A stretch of 64,000 nt of DNA from Clostridium pasteurianum DSM 525 = ATCC 6013. Lineage in GTDB: Bacteria > Bacillota > Clostridia > Clostridiales > Clostridiaceae. Made by a program: the position numbers and the translations under genes. The stretch covers positions 960,384 to 1,024,383 of the forward strand of contig NZ_CP009268.1 in NCBI RefSeq assembly GCF_000807255.1, read 5' to 3'. This document shows positions 17,230 to 25,668 of this stretch, piece after piece. The notes under the pieces are model-generated. The model had not been told where the DNA came from, did no database searches, and was given only the letters and a program-made list of their open reading frames with translations. Every line of letters starts with the position of its first letter. The stretch's first letter is position 1.

Positions 17230-17715
17230 ATGATTTTCAGAAAAAGGATAATATTTATTGCTATTATAATTATGATAGTTAGTTTATTTATTGGCTGTGG
17301 CAATGGTGCTGTGAATAACATTTATAATGATAATAATAGAATAAAAAGTGAAGCTGATACTTTTTCATTAGATGAAAGTGAGGAAACAATAGAATCGGGA
17401 GTATATAAAGGAAAGTTGAAATTAAGCGGAAGTGGAACTATTTGGACATATGAAAGTAATGAAGATATTGATTTGAAAGTTCCGTATACCTTATCTGTAA
17501 AAAACGGAAAAGCAAAAATTGTTTTAATATCCCCTGATAATAAAGTTATTAATCTTGTAGAAAACACAAACAAGGCAACTATAGATGGGACAACATCATT
17601 AACTGTGCCAATAAAAAAAGGTGACAATCGTATAAAAGTAGTAGGTTACGGAAAAGCAGATATTGATATTGAATTGCATATAGAAAAAGGTATATTTGAA
17701 AAAATAAGTTTTTAA
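17230..17715 (+). CDS. Small lipoprotein of unknown function
   Basis: This is a 161-residue exported protein. A basic, hydrophobic signal ends in the lipobox LFIGC, so Cys23 should be lipidated and anchor the protein to the outer face of the membrane. The mature part is beta-rich (GVYKGKLKLSGSGTIWTYES, then repeated short hydrophobic strands), suggesting a small beta-sandwich. A GGAG precedes the ATG. A membrane-protein gene follows 71 bases later. No family was recognised. Confidence 0.7.
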   Translation: MIFRKRIIFIAIIIMIVSLFIGCGNGAVNNIYNDNNRIKSEADTFSLDESEETIESGVYKGKLKLSGSGTIWTYESNEDIDLKVPYTLSVKNGKAKIVLISPDNKVINLVENTNKATIDGTTSLTVPIKKGDNRIKVVGYGKADIDIELHIEKGIFEKISF

Positions 17716-17786
17716 AAAGATTTGAACGAACAGATTTTATTATGGAGATTAATACTAAAAAATTATTTATATAAATGGAGGATCTA

Positions 17787-18233
17787 ATGAAGAAAAGTAT
17801 AAATATATTATTAATTGCTTTACTTTTTTGGTTTACACTAGACATTACAGGATTTTCCCTGGGAAAATTCCATTTAGTTGAAAGTCCCGGTATACTAAGT
17901 GCTGATGCCTTTTGGTGGATAATTTTTGTAGCTTGCTCTATATTATTTTTATTAAAAGAAAAACAAGGAAAATATGTGTTATCAATATTTCTTGCAGCTT
18001 GGGCTGTAATTCAATATTCTTCACATTGGAATTATACAATCTTTGGGGCAACGGAAATAAAATTAAAAGGATATAATGAGTACTTTGCAAATACATATCA
18101 TATTATTCCAGCATCTGATAATATACTTATACCAGATTTATATCATATAATTCTACATATATTGATAATATCATTACTTGTTTTAATAATAATTTATATA
18201 TTGAAACAAAGAAACGTAAAAATTTCTAATTAA
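17787..18233 (+). CDS. Integral membrane protein, unknown
   Basis: About 148 residues from ATG 17787, which follows GGAGG (the ATG at 17775 lies before that site). There are four hydrophobic segments, near residues 5-22, 42-58, 63-78 and 122-142, with charged loops between. Its place between a lipoprotein and a small soluble protein suggests a loose cluster of cell-surface functions, but no family is assigned. Confidence 0.65.
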   Translation: MKKSINILLIALLFWFTLDITGFSLGKFHLVESPGILSADAFWWIIFVACSILFLLKEKQGKYVLSIFLAAWAVIQYSSHWNYTIFGATEIKLKGYNEYFANTYHIIPASDNILIPDLYHIILHILIISLLVLIIIYILKQRNVKISN

Positions 18234-18278
18234 TAATTTAAATATAAAAAATCAATCCAAATAAGAAAGGAAAAAATT

Positions 18279-18683
18279 ATGAATATAGATATAGAGAAAA
18301 ATGAATTTGATTCAGAATTTAGTAATGTGAAATATATGCCAGAAGACAATATAGTATTTCTTACATGGAAAAAATACTGCTGTTATGATGACTATAGAAA
18401 TCCAACAACTTTTTCTTTGGAATTACTTAGAAAACACCCGAATAGTAATTTTGTTGTAGATGCAAGAAATGGATTTGAAGATGAAAAAGAAGATACAGAA
18501 TGGGGATTTTCTGTATTGCTTCCAGCTATGTCAAATACAGATTGTAAAAATGTTGTATTCATCATGAACGAAGTAAATGAAATAGAAGAAGAGATGGATA
18601 TGTGGACAAAAGAATTTATGAAGTATTTCACAGTGAGGAAAGTTAAATGCTATGAGGATGCGATAAAATTTATAGTTGAATAA
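18279..18683 (+). CDS. Small soluble protein, unknown (STAS-like outline)
   Basis: This is a 134-residue acidic protein without membrane segments. The pattern IVFLTWKKYC, then FVVDARNGFEDEKED, then NVVFIMNE resembles the alternating strands and helices of SpoIIAA/STAS-like proteins, where a phosphorylatable Ser would follow the second strand. That residue is not evident here. A ribosome binding site (AGAAAGGA) precedes the ATG. Function unknown. Confidence 0.55.
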   Translation: MNIDIEKNEFDSEFSNVKYMPEDNIVFLTWKKYCCYDDYRNPTTFSLELLRKHPNSNFVVDARNGFEDEKEDTEWGFSVLLPAMSNTDCKNVVFIMNEVNEIEEEMDMWTKEFMKYFTVRKVKCYEDAIKFIVE

Positions 18684-18740
18684 TGAATATAGTAGCAATA
18701 TAAATTATTTGTTATCTTCTTATAGATATTTAATATACAA

Positions 18741-19061
18741 TTGGGAAAGGAGTTAAATAAAATTAAAATGAATAAATTGGATTTAATATTATATATAAAG
18801 ACTGGCAATATTAGCAGTCTGTTATATTTAATGGCTTTATTAATCATTTTAATCCCAATAACTATAGTTTTTGTTACTGACGTTCCTTTTAGTTCAACTT
18901 TTAGTAAAATATCTATAAATACAGCATTTGCTTTTGTCATGGCAGGAAAAATTCTTACATTAATTAAAAAGAAGAAAACAGACAAGAATATATTTGTAGA
19001 TATTGGGATACTTATAGGAATTTTTATGGCTTTTATATTTAACCTGACTAACTTGGCGTAA
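18741..19061 (+). pseudogene. Membrane-protein gene truncated by a dispersed element
   Basis: The frame encodes three hydrophobic segments and ends in NLTNLA, residues that come from the inserted repeat at 19041. Past the repeat (after 19225) the DNA reads QYVTISLESRRILLLIS in one frame, which could be the original tail. The gene start is likely at ATG 18769 (MNKLDL) or 18741. The true C-terminus is lost. Confidence 0.55.
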
Positions 19062-19225
19062 GTCTCCCACGCACTCCGTACAGCGATTCACATAAAATCG
19101 AAGAGAAGATTTTGGTTCTTTGCTTTTCTTCAAGTGGGAGTTCAACGCCAAGTAAGCCATGCATTTGCAGTTCTAAAATTCAGGATTGGGTAAAAGAATC
19201 ACCACCTGAATTAAGAACTTGCTTC
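19041..19225 (+). repeat. PATE-like dispersed element, copy 2
   Basis: The element starts AACCTGACTAACTTGGCG and ends AAGAACTTGCTTC. It has a first hairpin whose arms are ACTTGGCGT and ACGCCAAGT, with variable inner sub-hairpins, and a second hairpin (TTCAGGATTGG and related arms). It has no terminal inverted repeats and no coding capacity. It interrupts the 18741 gene after a T-rich target. Confidence 0.85.
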
Positions 19226-19356
19226 AATATGTTACAATATCTCTAGAAAGTAGAAGAATTTTGCTATTAATTTCATAGTATTTATAATATTCATATTGAA
19301 CAAAATAATGGGGTAATACTGTAATTGAATTCTTATTATTTTAAGGAGGTAATAAT

Positions 19357-19461
19357 ATGAGTGAAAAACACTGTCCTTCTTGTGGAAGTCAACAGGAAAA
19401 GGAAAAGAAAGAAAATAATTCTGGAACTAAACATAGTAAAAAAGTAAATAAAAAAGATTGA
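19357..19461 (+). CDS. 34-residue zinc-knuckle-like peptide
   Basis: A strong AAGGAGGTAATAAT precedes the ATG. The product starts MSEKHCPSCGSQQ, with one CPxCG motif able to bind half a zinc site, and ends with a very Lys-rich tail. A rho-independent hairpin follows directly. Short proteins of this CPSCG type are common in clostridia and their role is unknown. Confidence 0.6.
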   Translation: MSEKHCPSCGSQQEKEKKENNSGTKHSKKVNKKD

Positions 19462-19479
19462 TATTAATTTATTTAATAA

Positions 19480-19530
19480 AAGGGCGCAATTCTCTGATGG
19501 TCAATAGATTGGAAGAGAATAGCCCTTATT
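19480..19530 (+). terminator. Intrinsic terminator after the small peptide gene
   Basis: AAGGGC and ATTCTCT on the left pair with AGAGAAT and GCCCTT on the right, followed by TTATTATTTT. Confidence 0.75.
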
Positions 19531-19615
19531 ATTTTACATAAAAAGAGTAATTATATAGAACAGCAAATTATTAAGAATTAGAAGTAATTTATAAATGAGG
19601 TAAAGGTAATTTATT

Positions 19616-20365
19616 ATGATATTTAAGCATTTTGGAGATAAAAATAAACCAGTAATAATATTAATTCATGGCGGGGAATTGTCCTATTGGATGTGGAAGC
19701 CTCAGATAGAAATATTTAAGAATAAATATTATATTGTGACTCCAATTCTTGATGGAAATGGAGAGTGTTCAGATAGAAACTTTGAAAGTATAAAAGACTG
19801 TGCAGCAAAAATTATAGATTATGTTAATAATAATTTTAATGGGAAAGTACTTGCTATTTGTGGATTATCCCTAGGAGCTCAGATAACAGTGGAAATTTTA
19901 TCACAATCAAATAATATTGCTGAAAAGTCTATTATTGAAAGTGCCATGGTTATTCCTATAAAATTCTATGAAATATTTATGAGATTATTTATTAATAGCA
20001 CCTATTTTTTTAGTAAAAGAAGATGGTTTGTAAAACTGCAAGCAAAGAAAGTATGTATACCTAAAGATATGTTTGAAGATTATTATAGAGATAATAAAAA
20101 AATATCTAAGAAATCTTTAATTAATATGGTTATTAATAATGCTAGATATACTCTGCCTATGAGTTTTAAAAATAATAAATGTAAAATTCTTGTTGTATAT
20201 GGAGAAAAGGAATATAGTGTTATAAAAAAATCAGCACAGCTAATTCATAAAAGTGCTTATGATAGTAATTTGATAACAATTCCAGGTTGTGGTCATGGGG
20301 CAAGTATAAAACTTCCTAATGATATTATAAATATTATGAGAAAGCTATTTGAAGTTGATAGATAA
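19616..20365 (+). CDS. Alpha/beta hydrolase
   Basis: This is a 249-residue alpha/beta-hydrolase-fold enzyme. The oxyanion strand reads ILIHGGELSYWMW, the nucleophile elbow is GLSLG with Ser85, an acidic residue is likely in VVYGEKE, and the catalytic His is in the GCGHGAS turn near residue 225. The ester or thioester substrate cannot be told. It is monocistronic between a terminator and gene remnants. Confidence 0.85.
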   Translation: MIFKHFGDKNKPVIILIHGGELSYWMWKPQIEIFKNKYYIVTPILDGNGECSDRNFESIKDCAAKIIDYVNNNFNGKVLAICGLSLGAQITVEILSQSNNIAEKSIIESAMVIPIKFYEIFMRLFINSTYFFSKRRWFVKLQAKKVCIPKDMFEDYYRDNKKISKKSLINMVINNARYTLPMSFKNNKCKILVVYGEKEYSVIKKSAQLIHKSAYDSNLITIPGCGHGASIKLPNDIINIMRKLFEVDR

Positions 20366-20461
20366 TGCTGGTTTTAATACATTTGAGGTTCTAAATAAGT
20401 AAAAGATATAGATGTCTTAAAGAAAATGACAGACATGTACATAGATGGAGGGAGAATAAAA

Positions 20462-20572
20462 ATGCAATTTGAATTGAGAAAATGGAGAGATAGTGATGCT
20501 GAATGCATTGCAAAATATGCAAATAACTCTAAAATAGCAAATAATCGTAAAGAAAAGATTGCTTGTTATTAG
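20462..20572 (+). pseudogene. GNAT acetyltransferase, N-terminal stub
   Basis: A GGAGGG precedes the ATG, and the 36 residues (FELRKWRDSDAECIAKYANN) match the first strand and helix of RimJ/RimL-type acetyltransferases, which are about 170 residues long. The remainder is absent, so this is a deletion remnant. Confidence 0.65.
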
Positions 20573-20593
20573 TTTTAGAGTCAGGATACTAAT

Positions 20594-20722
20594 ATGAAAG
20601 ATGAAAATATTAATAAATATATTGTGCCATATTTTCTATTTGTAATTTATTTAACCATTATGGCTATAGGTATAAACATATGGGGAATTCTTTCTATAAA
20701 AAGACAGCTTCATAAATTTTAA
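20594..20722 (+). CDS. 42-residue membrane peptide
   Basis: A frame of 42 codons with one hydrophobic helix (VPYFLFVIYLTIMAIGINIW) and a basic C-terminal tail (KRQLHK). The ribosome binding site is weak (AGGATAC). It may be a real small membrane protein or a remnant. Confidence 0.35.
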   Translation: MKDENINKYIVPYFLFVIYLTIMAIGINIWGILSIKRQLHKF

Positions 20723-20812
20723 CAGATATTCTTTAAATAATAAATATAATTAAAGTTTTTTAAATTCACAAATTTTCATACATTGGAATAATAAATTAAA
20801 GAAGATGATTTA

Positions 20813-21361
20813 ATGATTTTGTCAAATAAAGATTTTCAGATTGAAATAACTAAAGATACTCAATATACATTGTTTTCCACAGATAATAAATTTTATAATC
20901 ATATTATTCAGATGGAAAAATACAATAGAAATGATTTTGTTTGTGTCTATTGTATTTTTGTCCACAGTTTAACGGCTGATTACAGCGTTGCTATTATTGG
21001 AAGAGCCTATGGAAACGTTAAAAATTGTGCAGTTTTAGAAAATAATATTATAATTATTTTAATAGATAATTATGTGGTTTTCTTTGATTTAATTGATGAG
21101 AAATTAGAAAAGAAAATAAGAGTATTAGATTTTGGAACTGGTATTGAAATATATCCATTTGATGATGGTTACATTGTCAACGGAGAAATTGATATCATTA
21201 AAGTAGATAAATCAGGAAGTAAGATTTGGAATTTCAGTGGAAGAGATATTTGGGTAAGACCTAATGGAGAATCATCCATCAATATTTTAAGAGATAGATT
21301 ATTATTAACAGATTTTGAAGGCTACACTTATCATTTGAATAAATTAGGCAAGCTAATATGA
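20813..21361 (+). CDS. Beta-rich soluble protein, unknown
   Basis: 182 residues without signal peptide or membrane segment. Repeated short strands separated by turns (CAVLENNIIIILIDNYVVFF, DGYIVNGEIDIIKVD, LLLTDFEGYTYHLN) look like two or three blades of a WD/PQQ-type propeller. Similar proteins in Firmicutes are annotated hypothetical. The ribosome binding site (AAGATGA) is weak. No function is offered. Confidence 0.6.
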   Translation: MILSNKDFQIEITKDTQYTLFSTDNKFYNHIIQMEKYNRNDFVCVYCIFVHSLTADYSVAIIGRAYGNVKNCAVLENNIIIILIDNYVVFFDLIDEKLEKKIRVLDFGTGIEIYPFDDGYIVNGEIDIIKVDKSGSKIWNFSGRDIWVRPNGESSINILRDRLLLTDFEGYTYHLNKLGKLI

Positions 21362-21482
21362 AAATAAGGATTACTAAGATTATGGCAATTAATGTTGAGC
21401 TGTGTTATTTTTTGCAGTGTAATAATTGTGAGATATTGTAAAATAAAGATGTTTATATTTTGTGAATATGGAGGGAATCTTA

Positions 21483-22256
21483 ATGCATTATTTACCTGAA
21501 GAATATATGTATAGGATTGAGCGGATTTTTGATAGATGTAGCGAAACCATGATATGGTCCTGTTTGCAGGGATATATGGGGAAGGGCTGGGTTGATAATG
21601 TTCAAAATCCAAAATCGGCACAGATTCTAATAGGTGATTTTTGCTTTTTCGCTGGCGTTCCAAATTTAGATCTGGTAAAAAACATTCCTCATTATTATAC
21701 TACACCGTATATTTTAATGGTGCCTGGAAGTGATAAATGGGGAACTATGATTGAGCAGAAATATAAAGGCAACTTCCAAAAATTTATGCGTTATGCATTT
21801 AAAAAGGAATCTGAAATATTTAATACGGAAAAATTACAGTCATATATTAAGAAACTTTCGGAAGAATATACAATAAAAAATATAGATGAAGAAATATTTA
21901 ATAATGTTAAAAGTGAACCATGGTCAAAGGATTTATGTTCTCAATTTTCAAGTTATGATGAATATGAAAAATTGGGACTTGGCTTTGTTATAACACATAA
22001 TACTGATATTGTTTGTGGTGCATCCTCTTATACGGTATATAATGATGGAATAGAAATTGAAATAGATACAAAAGAGAAATATCGTAGAAAAGGTCTTGCA
22101 CTTGCATGTGCTTCAAAACTAATTCTTGAATGTGTGGACAGAGATATTTATCCCAGCTGGGATGCTGCAAATAGAGAATCGGCATCTTTGGCTGAAAAAT
22201 TAGGCTATCATTTTGACAGTGAATATGTAACATATGCCATAACTAATTTTAGGTAA
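21483..22256 (+). CDS. GNAT-type N-acetyltransferase (PF12746-like)
   Basis: 257 residues from ATG 21483, which follows GGAGGG; the upstream ATG at 21462 lacks a site. The N-terminal half (CSETMIWSCLQGYMGKGWVD) and the C-terminal acetyl-CoA-binding stretch (TKEKYRRKGLALACASKLI, then WDAANRESASLAEKLGYHF) match the clostridial/bacillar GNAT_acetyltran_2 group, which includes ZmaR-like resistance proteins. It probably acetylates a small amine. The substrate is unknown. Confidence 0.82.
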   Translation: MHYLPEEYMYRIERIFDRCSETMIWSCLQGYMGKGWVDNVQNPKSAQILIGDFCFFAGVPNLDLVKNIPHYYTTPYILMVPGSDKWGTMIEQKYKGNFQKFMRYAFKKESEIFNTEKLQSYIKKLSEEYTIKNIDEEIFNNVKSEPWSKDLCSQFSSYDEYEKLGLGFVITHNTDIVCGASSYTVYNDGIEIEIDTKEKYRRKGLALACASKLILECVDRDIYPSWDAANRESASLAEKLGYHFDSEYVTYAITNFR

Positions 22257-22537
22257 GATTATGGGTGTTGAGTTAGATAGTGCTATTATTATAGGATGAT
22301 TTAAAGAAATTCTAATATAAATGTAATCGAAATAATAAGTATATAATTGGAGCTAATAGTATTTAAATATATTTAAATTGATATAATATTGACATTATAA
22401 TTATGCTTCTGATAAAATTTATACATAGTAATATGATTTTGAAGGGTGGAATGCTATCCGGATCACTTGATGTTAAAAAATCGAATAACATAAGTTGAAC
22501 GTGGAGATGTAAGATAGAATCATTAATTGAATAGGTA

Positions 22538-22567
22538 GAAAAACTGTTAATTATAACAGCTTTTTTT
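22538..22567 (+). terminator. Intrinsic terminator
   Basis: CTGTTA-ATTA-TAACAG is followed by a C and seven T. Confidence 0.65.
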
Positions 22568-22630
22568 GTTATGCCTAGTTATCAATTATGACTTTATTCT
22601 GCTCTCTTGGCGGTAGTGTTCAATTATATC

Positions 22631-22666
22631 AGAGCCATGGAGTTATAATCTGTGGCTCTTTTTATT
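22631..22666 (+). terminator. Intrinsic terminator
   Basis: AGAGCCA (22631-22637) pairs with TGGCTCT (22653-22659), followed by a T-rich run that is also the insertion target of the next dispersed element. Confidence 0.7.
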
Positions 22667-22669
22667 TTT

Positions 22670-22906
22670 CACCTGACTAACTTGGCGTAAGTCTCCAACG
22701 CACTCTGTACAGTCCTCACACAAAATCAAAAAGAAGATTTTGGTTCTATGCTTGCACGCTGTACAGCGATTCACACCAAATACAAAATAAATTTTGTTTT
22801 GTCTGCTTTTCTTCAAGTTGGAGTTCGACGCCAAGCAAGCCATGCGTTTGCAGTTCTAAAATTCAGATGGGTAAAAGAATCCCCACCTGAATTAAGAACT
22901 TGCTTC
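22670..22906 (+). repeat. PATE-like dispersed element, copy 3 (longest)
   Basis: It has the same ends as the other copies (ACCTGACTAACTTGGCG to AAGAACTTGCTTC). The region inside the first hairpin is longer because a module of CTGTACAG plus a small A/T hairpin is present twice. It is inserted just after a terminator T-run. Confidence 0.85.
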
Positions 22907-22981
22907 AGAAATCATATTGCTACATAAATTATTATGTTATTTTCTATAAAATACATATTTATTGAGAAGGGGAATGGGGTT

Positions 22982-23815
22982 ATGTTGAATAAAATATTTG
23001 AGTATTTAAAAAGGCCAAAATTATATGAAGAAAGTAGTGCTAAATTTTGGGATGATGAGCACATATCCAAGGGGATGATTAAGGCACATTTAAATCCAAA
23101 CTTGGAAGCAGCAAGTAGAAGACATGATTTTATTGATAGTTCTGTAGATTGGATCAATAAAATAGCACCATGTGGAAGTTATAAAAAGATTTTAGATTTG
23201 GGCTGTGGGCCAGGACTTTATACACAAAGATTAGCTGAAAGAGGCTATTTAGTGACTGGTATAGATTTTTCAAGAAGATCAATAGAATATGCAAAACAAA
23301 AAGCTGAGGAAAAACATATTGATATAGAATATATTTGTAAGAATTATCTTGAAATAGATTATGAAGATGAATTTCATTTAGTTACATTAATTTATTGTGA
23401 TTTTGCGGCACTTTCACATAAACAGCGAGAAATATTGCTGGATAAGATATACCACGCTATGAAAAAGGGTGCCAAGTTTATATTTGATGTGTTTACTCCT
23501 AAAAATTATGAAGGAAAGACTGAAAGCAATACGTGGCATTTGAATGATGGAAGTGGGTTTTGGAAAGATGATACTTATCTTTGTATAGAGTCTTATTATA
23601 TTTATGAAAATAAAATAATGTTGAACCAATATGTAGTAATTGATAAACAAGAAAATGTAGAGGTTTATAGAATATGGAATCATTGTTATACAAAGGATAC
23701 AATTATATACGAACTAAAAAAAGCGGGATTCGAAAAATTTGAAATATATTCAGATGTATCAGGAAAGCTTTATGATGAAGAATCTAAAACTATGTGTATT
23801 ATAGCTGAAAAATGA
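22982..23815 (+). CDS. Class I SAM-dependent methyltransferase
   Basis: 277 residues from ATG 22982 (the frame opens earlier at 22934 without a ribosome binding site). SAM-binding motif I is ILDLGCGPGLYTQ, motif II is VTGIDFSRRSI and a motif IV-like stretch is FHLVTLIYCDFA. The C-terminal part is beta-rich. Target unknown. Transcription would start beyond the dispersed element just upstream. Confidence 0.85.
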   Translation: MLNKIFEYLKRPKLYEESSAKFWDDEHISKGMIKAHLNPNLEAASRRHDFIDSSVDWINKIAPCGSYKKILDLGCGPGLYTQRLAERGYLVTGIDFSRRSIEYAKQKAEEKHIDIEYICKNYLEIDYEDEFHLVTLIYCDFAALSHKQREILLDKIYHAMKKGAKFIFDVFTPKNYEGKTESNTWHLNDGSGFWKDDTYLCIESYYIYENKIMLNQYVVIDKQENVEVYRIWNHCYTKDTIIYELKKAGFEKFEIYSDVSGKLYDEESKTMCIIAEK

Positions 23816-23971
23816 GAATAATGTAACATTCTCAATTACAAATTATATATTGTTACTATACACGTAACACTATTGAGAAAAAATAAAATAATATATATTT
23901 TAGGTATCTGGTGCTACGTATAATTATGAATCATAATTTAACCAAAATATGTTGAAGTTTTAGGGAATGTT

Positions 23972-24610
23972 ATGGGGCTAATTCAGAATAGTATTTTATT
24001 GGATGATGATTGTAATTTAAACGATCTGAATTTTTTAGGTATAATAGCCTGTACTGTAAGGCAGGGATTTAAAGAAGAACTTGAAAAAGCATTAATTAAG
24101 CATAGAGATAAAAAGAATATAAATTCAAAAGCTTATGTACCCTCGGGATGTGCCTGCAAACTGGATTTTAGCAGTATATGGGAAGCAAAAAATATAGATG
24201 ATTTTCCGGATGTAGTGGCTGCCAATGATTTCAAGGATGAATTTAAAAAAGAATTTATAAGTAATCTTGCAAATAGGGGGTACTTTAAAGCTACTGCAGA
24301 TAATAATATAAATAGAGAGTTCTTAGATGCAGGTTGTGTTGATCCTAAAGCTGTATATACTGTGTATGCTGTTTCTCCTACTGTAATGCTTGTAGATAAA
24401 AATAAATTGGGGGATCTTCCAATGCCTAGAACTTGGGGTGATTTATTAAATCCCATTTACAAAAATAATATAATCCTTGGAGGAACATTAGGAGAGTTAA
24501 GTGATTCAACTATATATTATATTTATAAGGAATATGGTGAAGATTTAAATGGCTGGGGTGGAATTATATAAGAGAAAATAATATGGAATATATAAAAAAT
24601 ATAACAGATG
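23972..24610 (+). pseudogene. ABC-type substrate-binding protein fragment
   Basis: Residues 1-199 (to the stop at 24571) resemble the middle of a periplasmic-binding protein for iron- or thiosulfate-type ligands (VYAVSPTVMLVDKNKLGDLP, then RTWGDLLNPIYKNNI). It lacks a signal peptide and the C-terminal lobe. A shifted frame continues RENNMEYIKNITDGI up to the transposon end at 24617, which suggests a frameshift before the insertion. This is a broken gene. Confidence 0.6.
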
Positions 24611-24625
24611 GTATATTGTTACGCG

Positions 24626-24750
24626 TCAAATTATTTAATCCTTAAAAAGTCAAATTATTTCAGCCTAAAATTAGTAATAATGTGGTAAAAAATCAGTTTA
24701 AATAATCTTACTAATGGCAAATTAAGTCTCAAAAATCAAATTAAATAACC
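24626..24750. repeat. Left-end transposase-binding repeats
   Basis: Related motifs occur near 24626 (TCAAATTATTTAATCC), 24650 (TCAAATTATTTCAGCC), 24692 (TCAGTTTAAATAATC) and 24735 (TCAAATTAAATAACC). Confidence 0.65.
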
Positions 24751-24811
24751 CTTTCTCCACAATATCCACAATGTATAAAATTCTAAAATTGGTCAATAAA
24801 TATAGGCATAG

Positions 24812-24840
24812 AAAAACACTGCTCAGAATAAGCAGTGTAA
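24812..24840 (-). terminator. Intrinsic terminator of the transposon operon
   Basis: On the minus strand, CACTGCT and AGCAGTG form a 7-bp stem followed by five T, directly after the ATPase stop codon. Confidence 0.75.
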
Positions 24841-24846
24841 AAAATT

Positions 24847-25653
24847 TTAAATTGTAAGATCAATTTCACTCTGAGATTTATAAACTGTATCTGAATTAAT
24901 AGAAGTAAGTCTTTCATTAGCACCAGAGATAAGGCACATTCTCGTTAGAGAATTTAGTGGTCTTATAGCTCCATTAGTGCTTGAATAAATGAGTTCAAAA
25001 GCATCATCAGTAAAAATTGGTTCTGAACAGCCTGCGGCTTTTAGCATAGAAGTTATGTAGGGCTTACATTCATCATGCGTTAGCCCTTTTAAGCAATAAT
25101 TCATTATGATTCGTTGACGTAGTGCTTCATGGACCTGCCTGCTGAGTTGAAGTAAAAAATTAGGTTGACCTGAAAGAATTAACATAGCATAATTCTTTGA
25201 GTCCATATGAAAATTAAATATTATTCTTAAATCATCAAGAATGGAATTGCTTAAAAATTGACATTCATCAATTATAATAACTGGAATTACATTTTTACTG
25301 TGGCTATAAGTGTATATAGACTCTTGTATTTGCTTAAACATAGTTACTTTTTTCTGAGCATGAATTATTCCAAGACCATCGCATAATGCTCTATAGAAGT
25401 CCATAACAGTTAAAGTGGAAATAGGAATGTATACGCACTTATATAAATTTGGATTTAGTGAATCTACAAAATTGCGGAGCAAGAAAGACTTACCAACTCC
25501 AGGCTCTCCAGTAATAACGCCAATCCCTAAAACAGATTTTAAAAATTCTAATCTATTCATTGCTTTAGAGAAATCCTCAGATTTAAAACTGTATTTTAAG
25601 TCAAGATTTTTATCAAAAGGATCAAAAGTTAAGCCATAAAAAGCTTTATACAT
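24847..25653 (-). CDS. Transposon AAA+ ATPase (TniB/TnsC/ExeA-like)
   Basis: This is a 268-residue AAA+ ATPase. Walker A is GEPGVGKS at 49-56 and Walker B is VIIIDE at 125-130, with sensor-like LILSGQPN and the arginine stretch LRQRI after it. It is the regulator type that in Tn7, Tn5053 and Mu selects target DNA and activates the DDE transposase. It begins 15 bases after the transposase stop, with its own AGGAGG-like site, so the two are co-expressed. Confidence 0.85.
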   Translation of the reverse strand: MYKAFYGLTFDPFDKNLDLKYSFKSEDFSKAMNRLEFLKSVLGIGVITGEPGVGKSFLLRNFVDSLNPNLYKCVYIPISTLTVMDFYRALCDGLGIIHAQKKVTMFKQIQESIYTYSHSKNVIPVIIIDECQFLSNSILDDLRIIFNFHMDSKNYAMLILSGQPNFLLQLSRQVHEALRQRIIMNYCLKGLTHDECKPYITSMLKAAGCSEPIFTDDAFELIYSSTNGAIRPLNSLTRMCLISGANERLTSINSDTVYKSQSEIDLTI

Positions 25654-25668
25654 AATATCAACCTCCGG

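Larger units (their letters stand above)
22257..22669. other. Intergenic stretch with two hairpins
   Basis: No gene was recognised. The stretch holds two terminator-like hairpins, listed separately, and a short GC-richer segment (GGTGGAATGCTATCCGGATC) at about 22444 without clear meaning. Confidence 0.4.

Noticed and set aside
18960-19160. Minus-strand frames starting MAYLALNSH and ending GDLRQVSQVK within three copies of the hairpin element (19.0, 22.7, 47.3 kb)
   Set aside because: They arise from the symmetric hairpin arms. The middle is not conserved, the copy at 41507 has a stop in the same frame, and there is no ribosome binding site.
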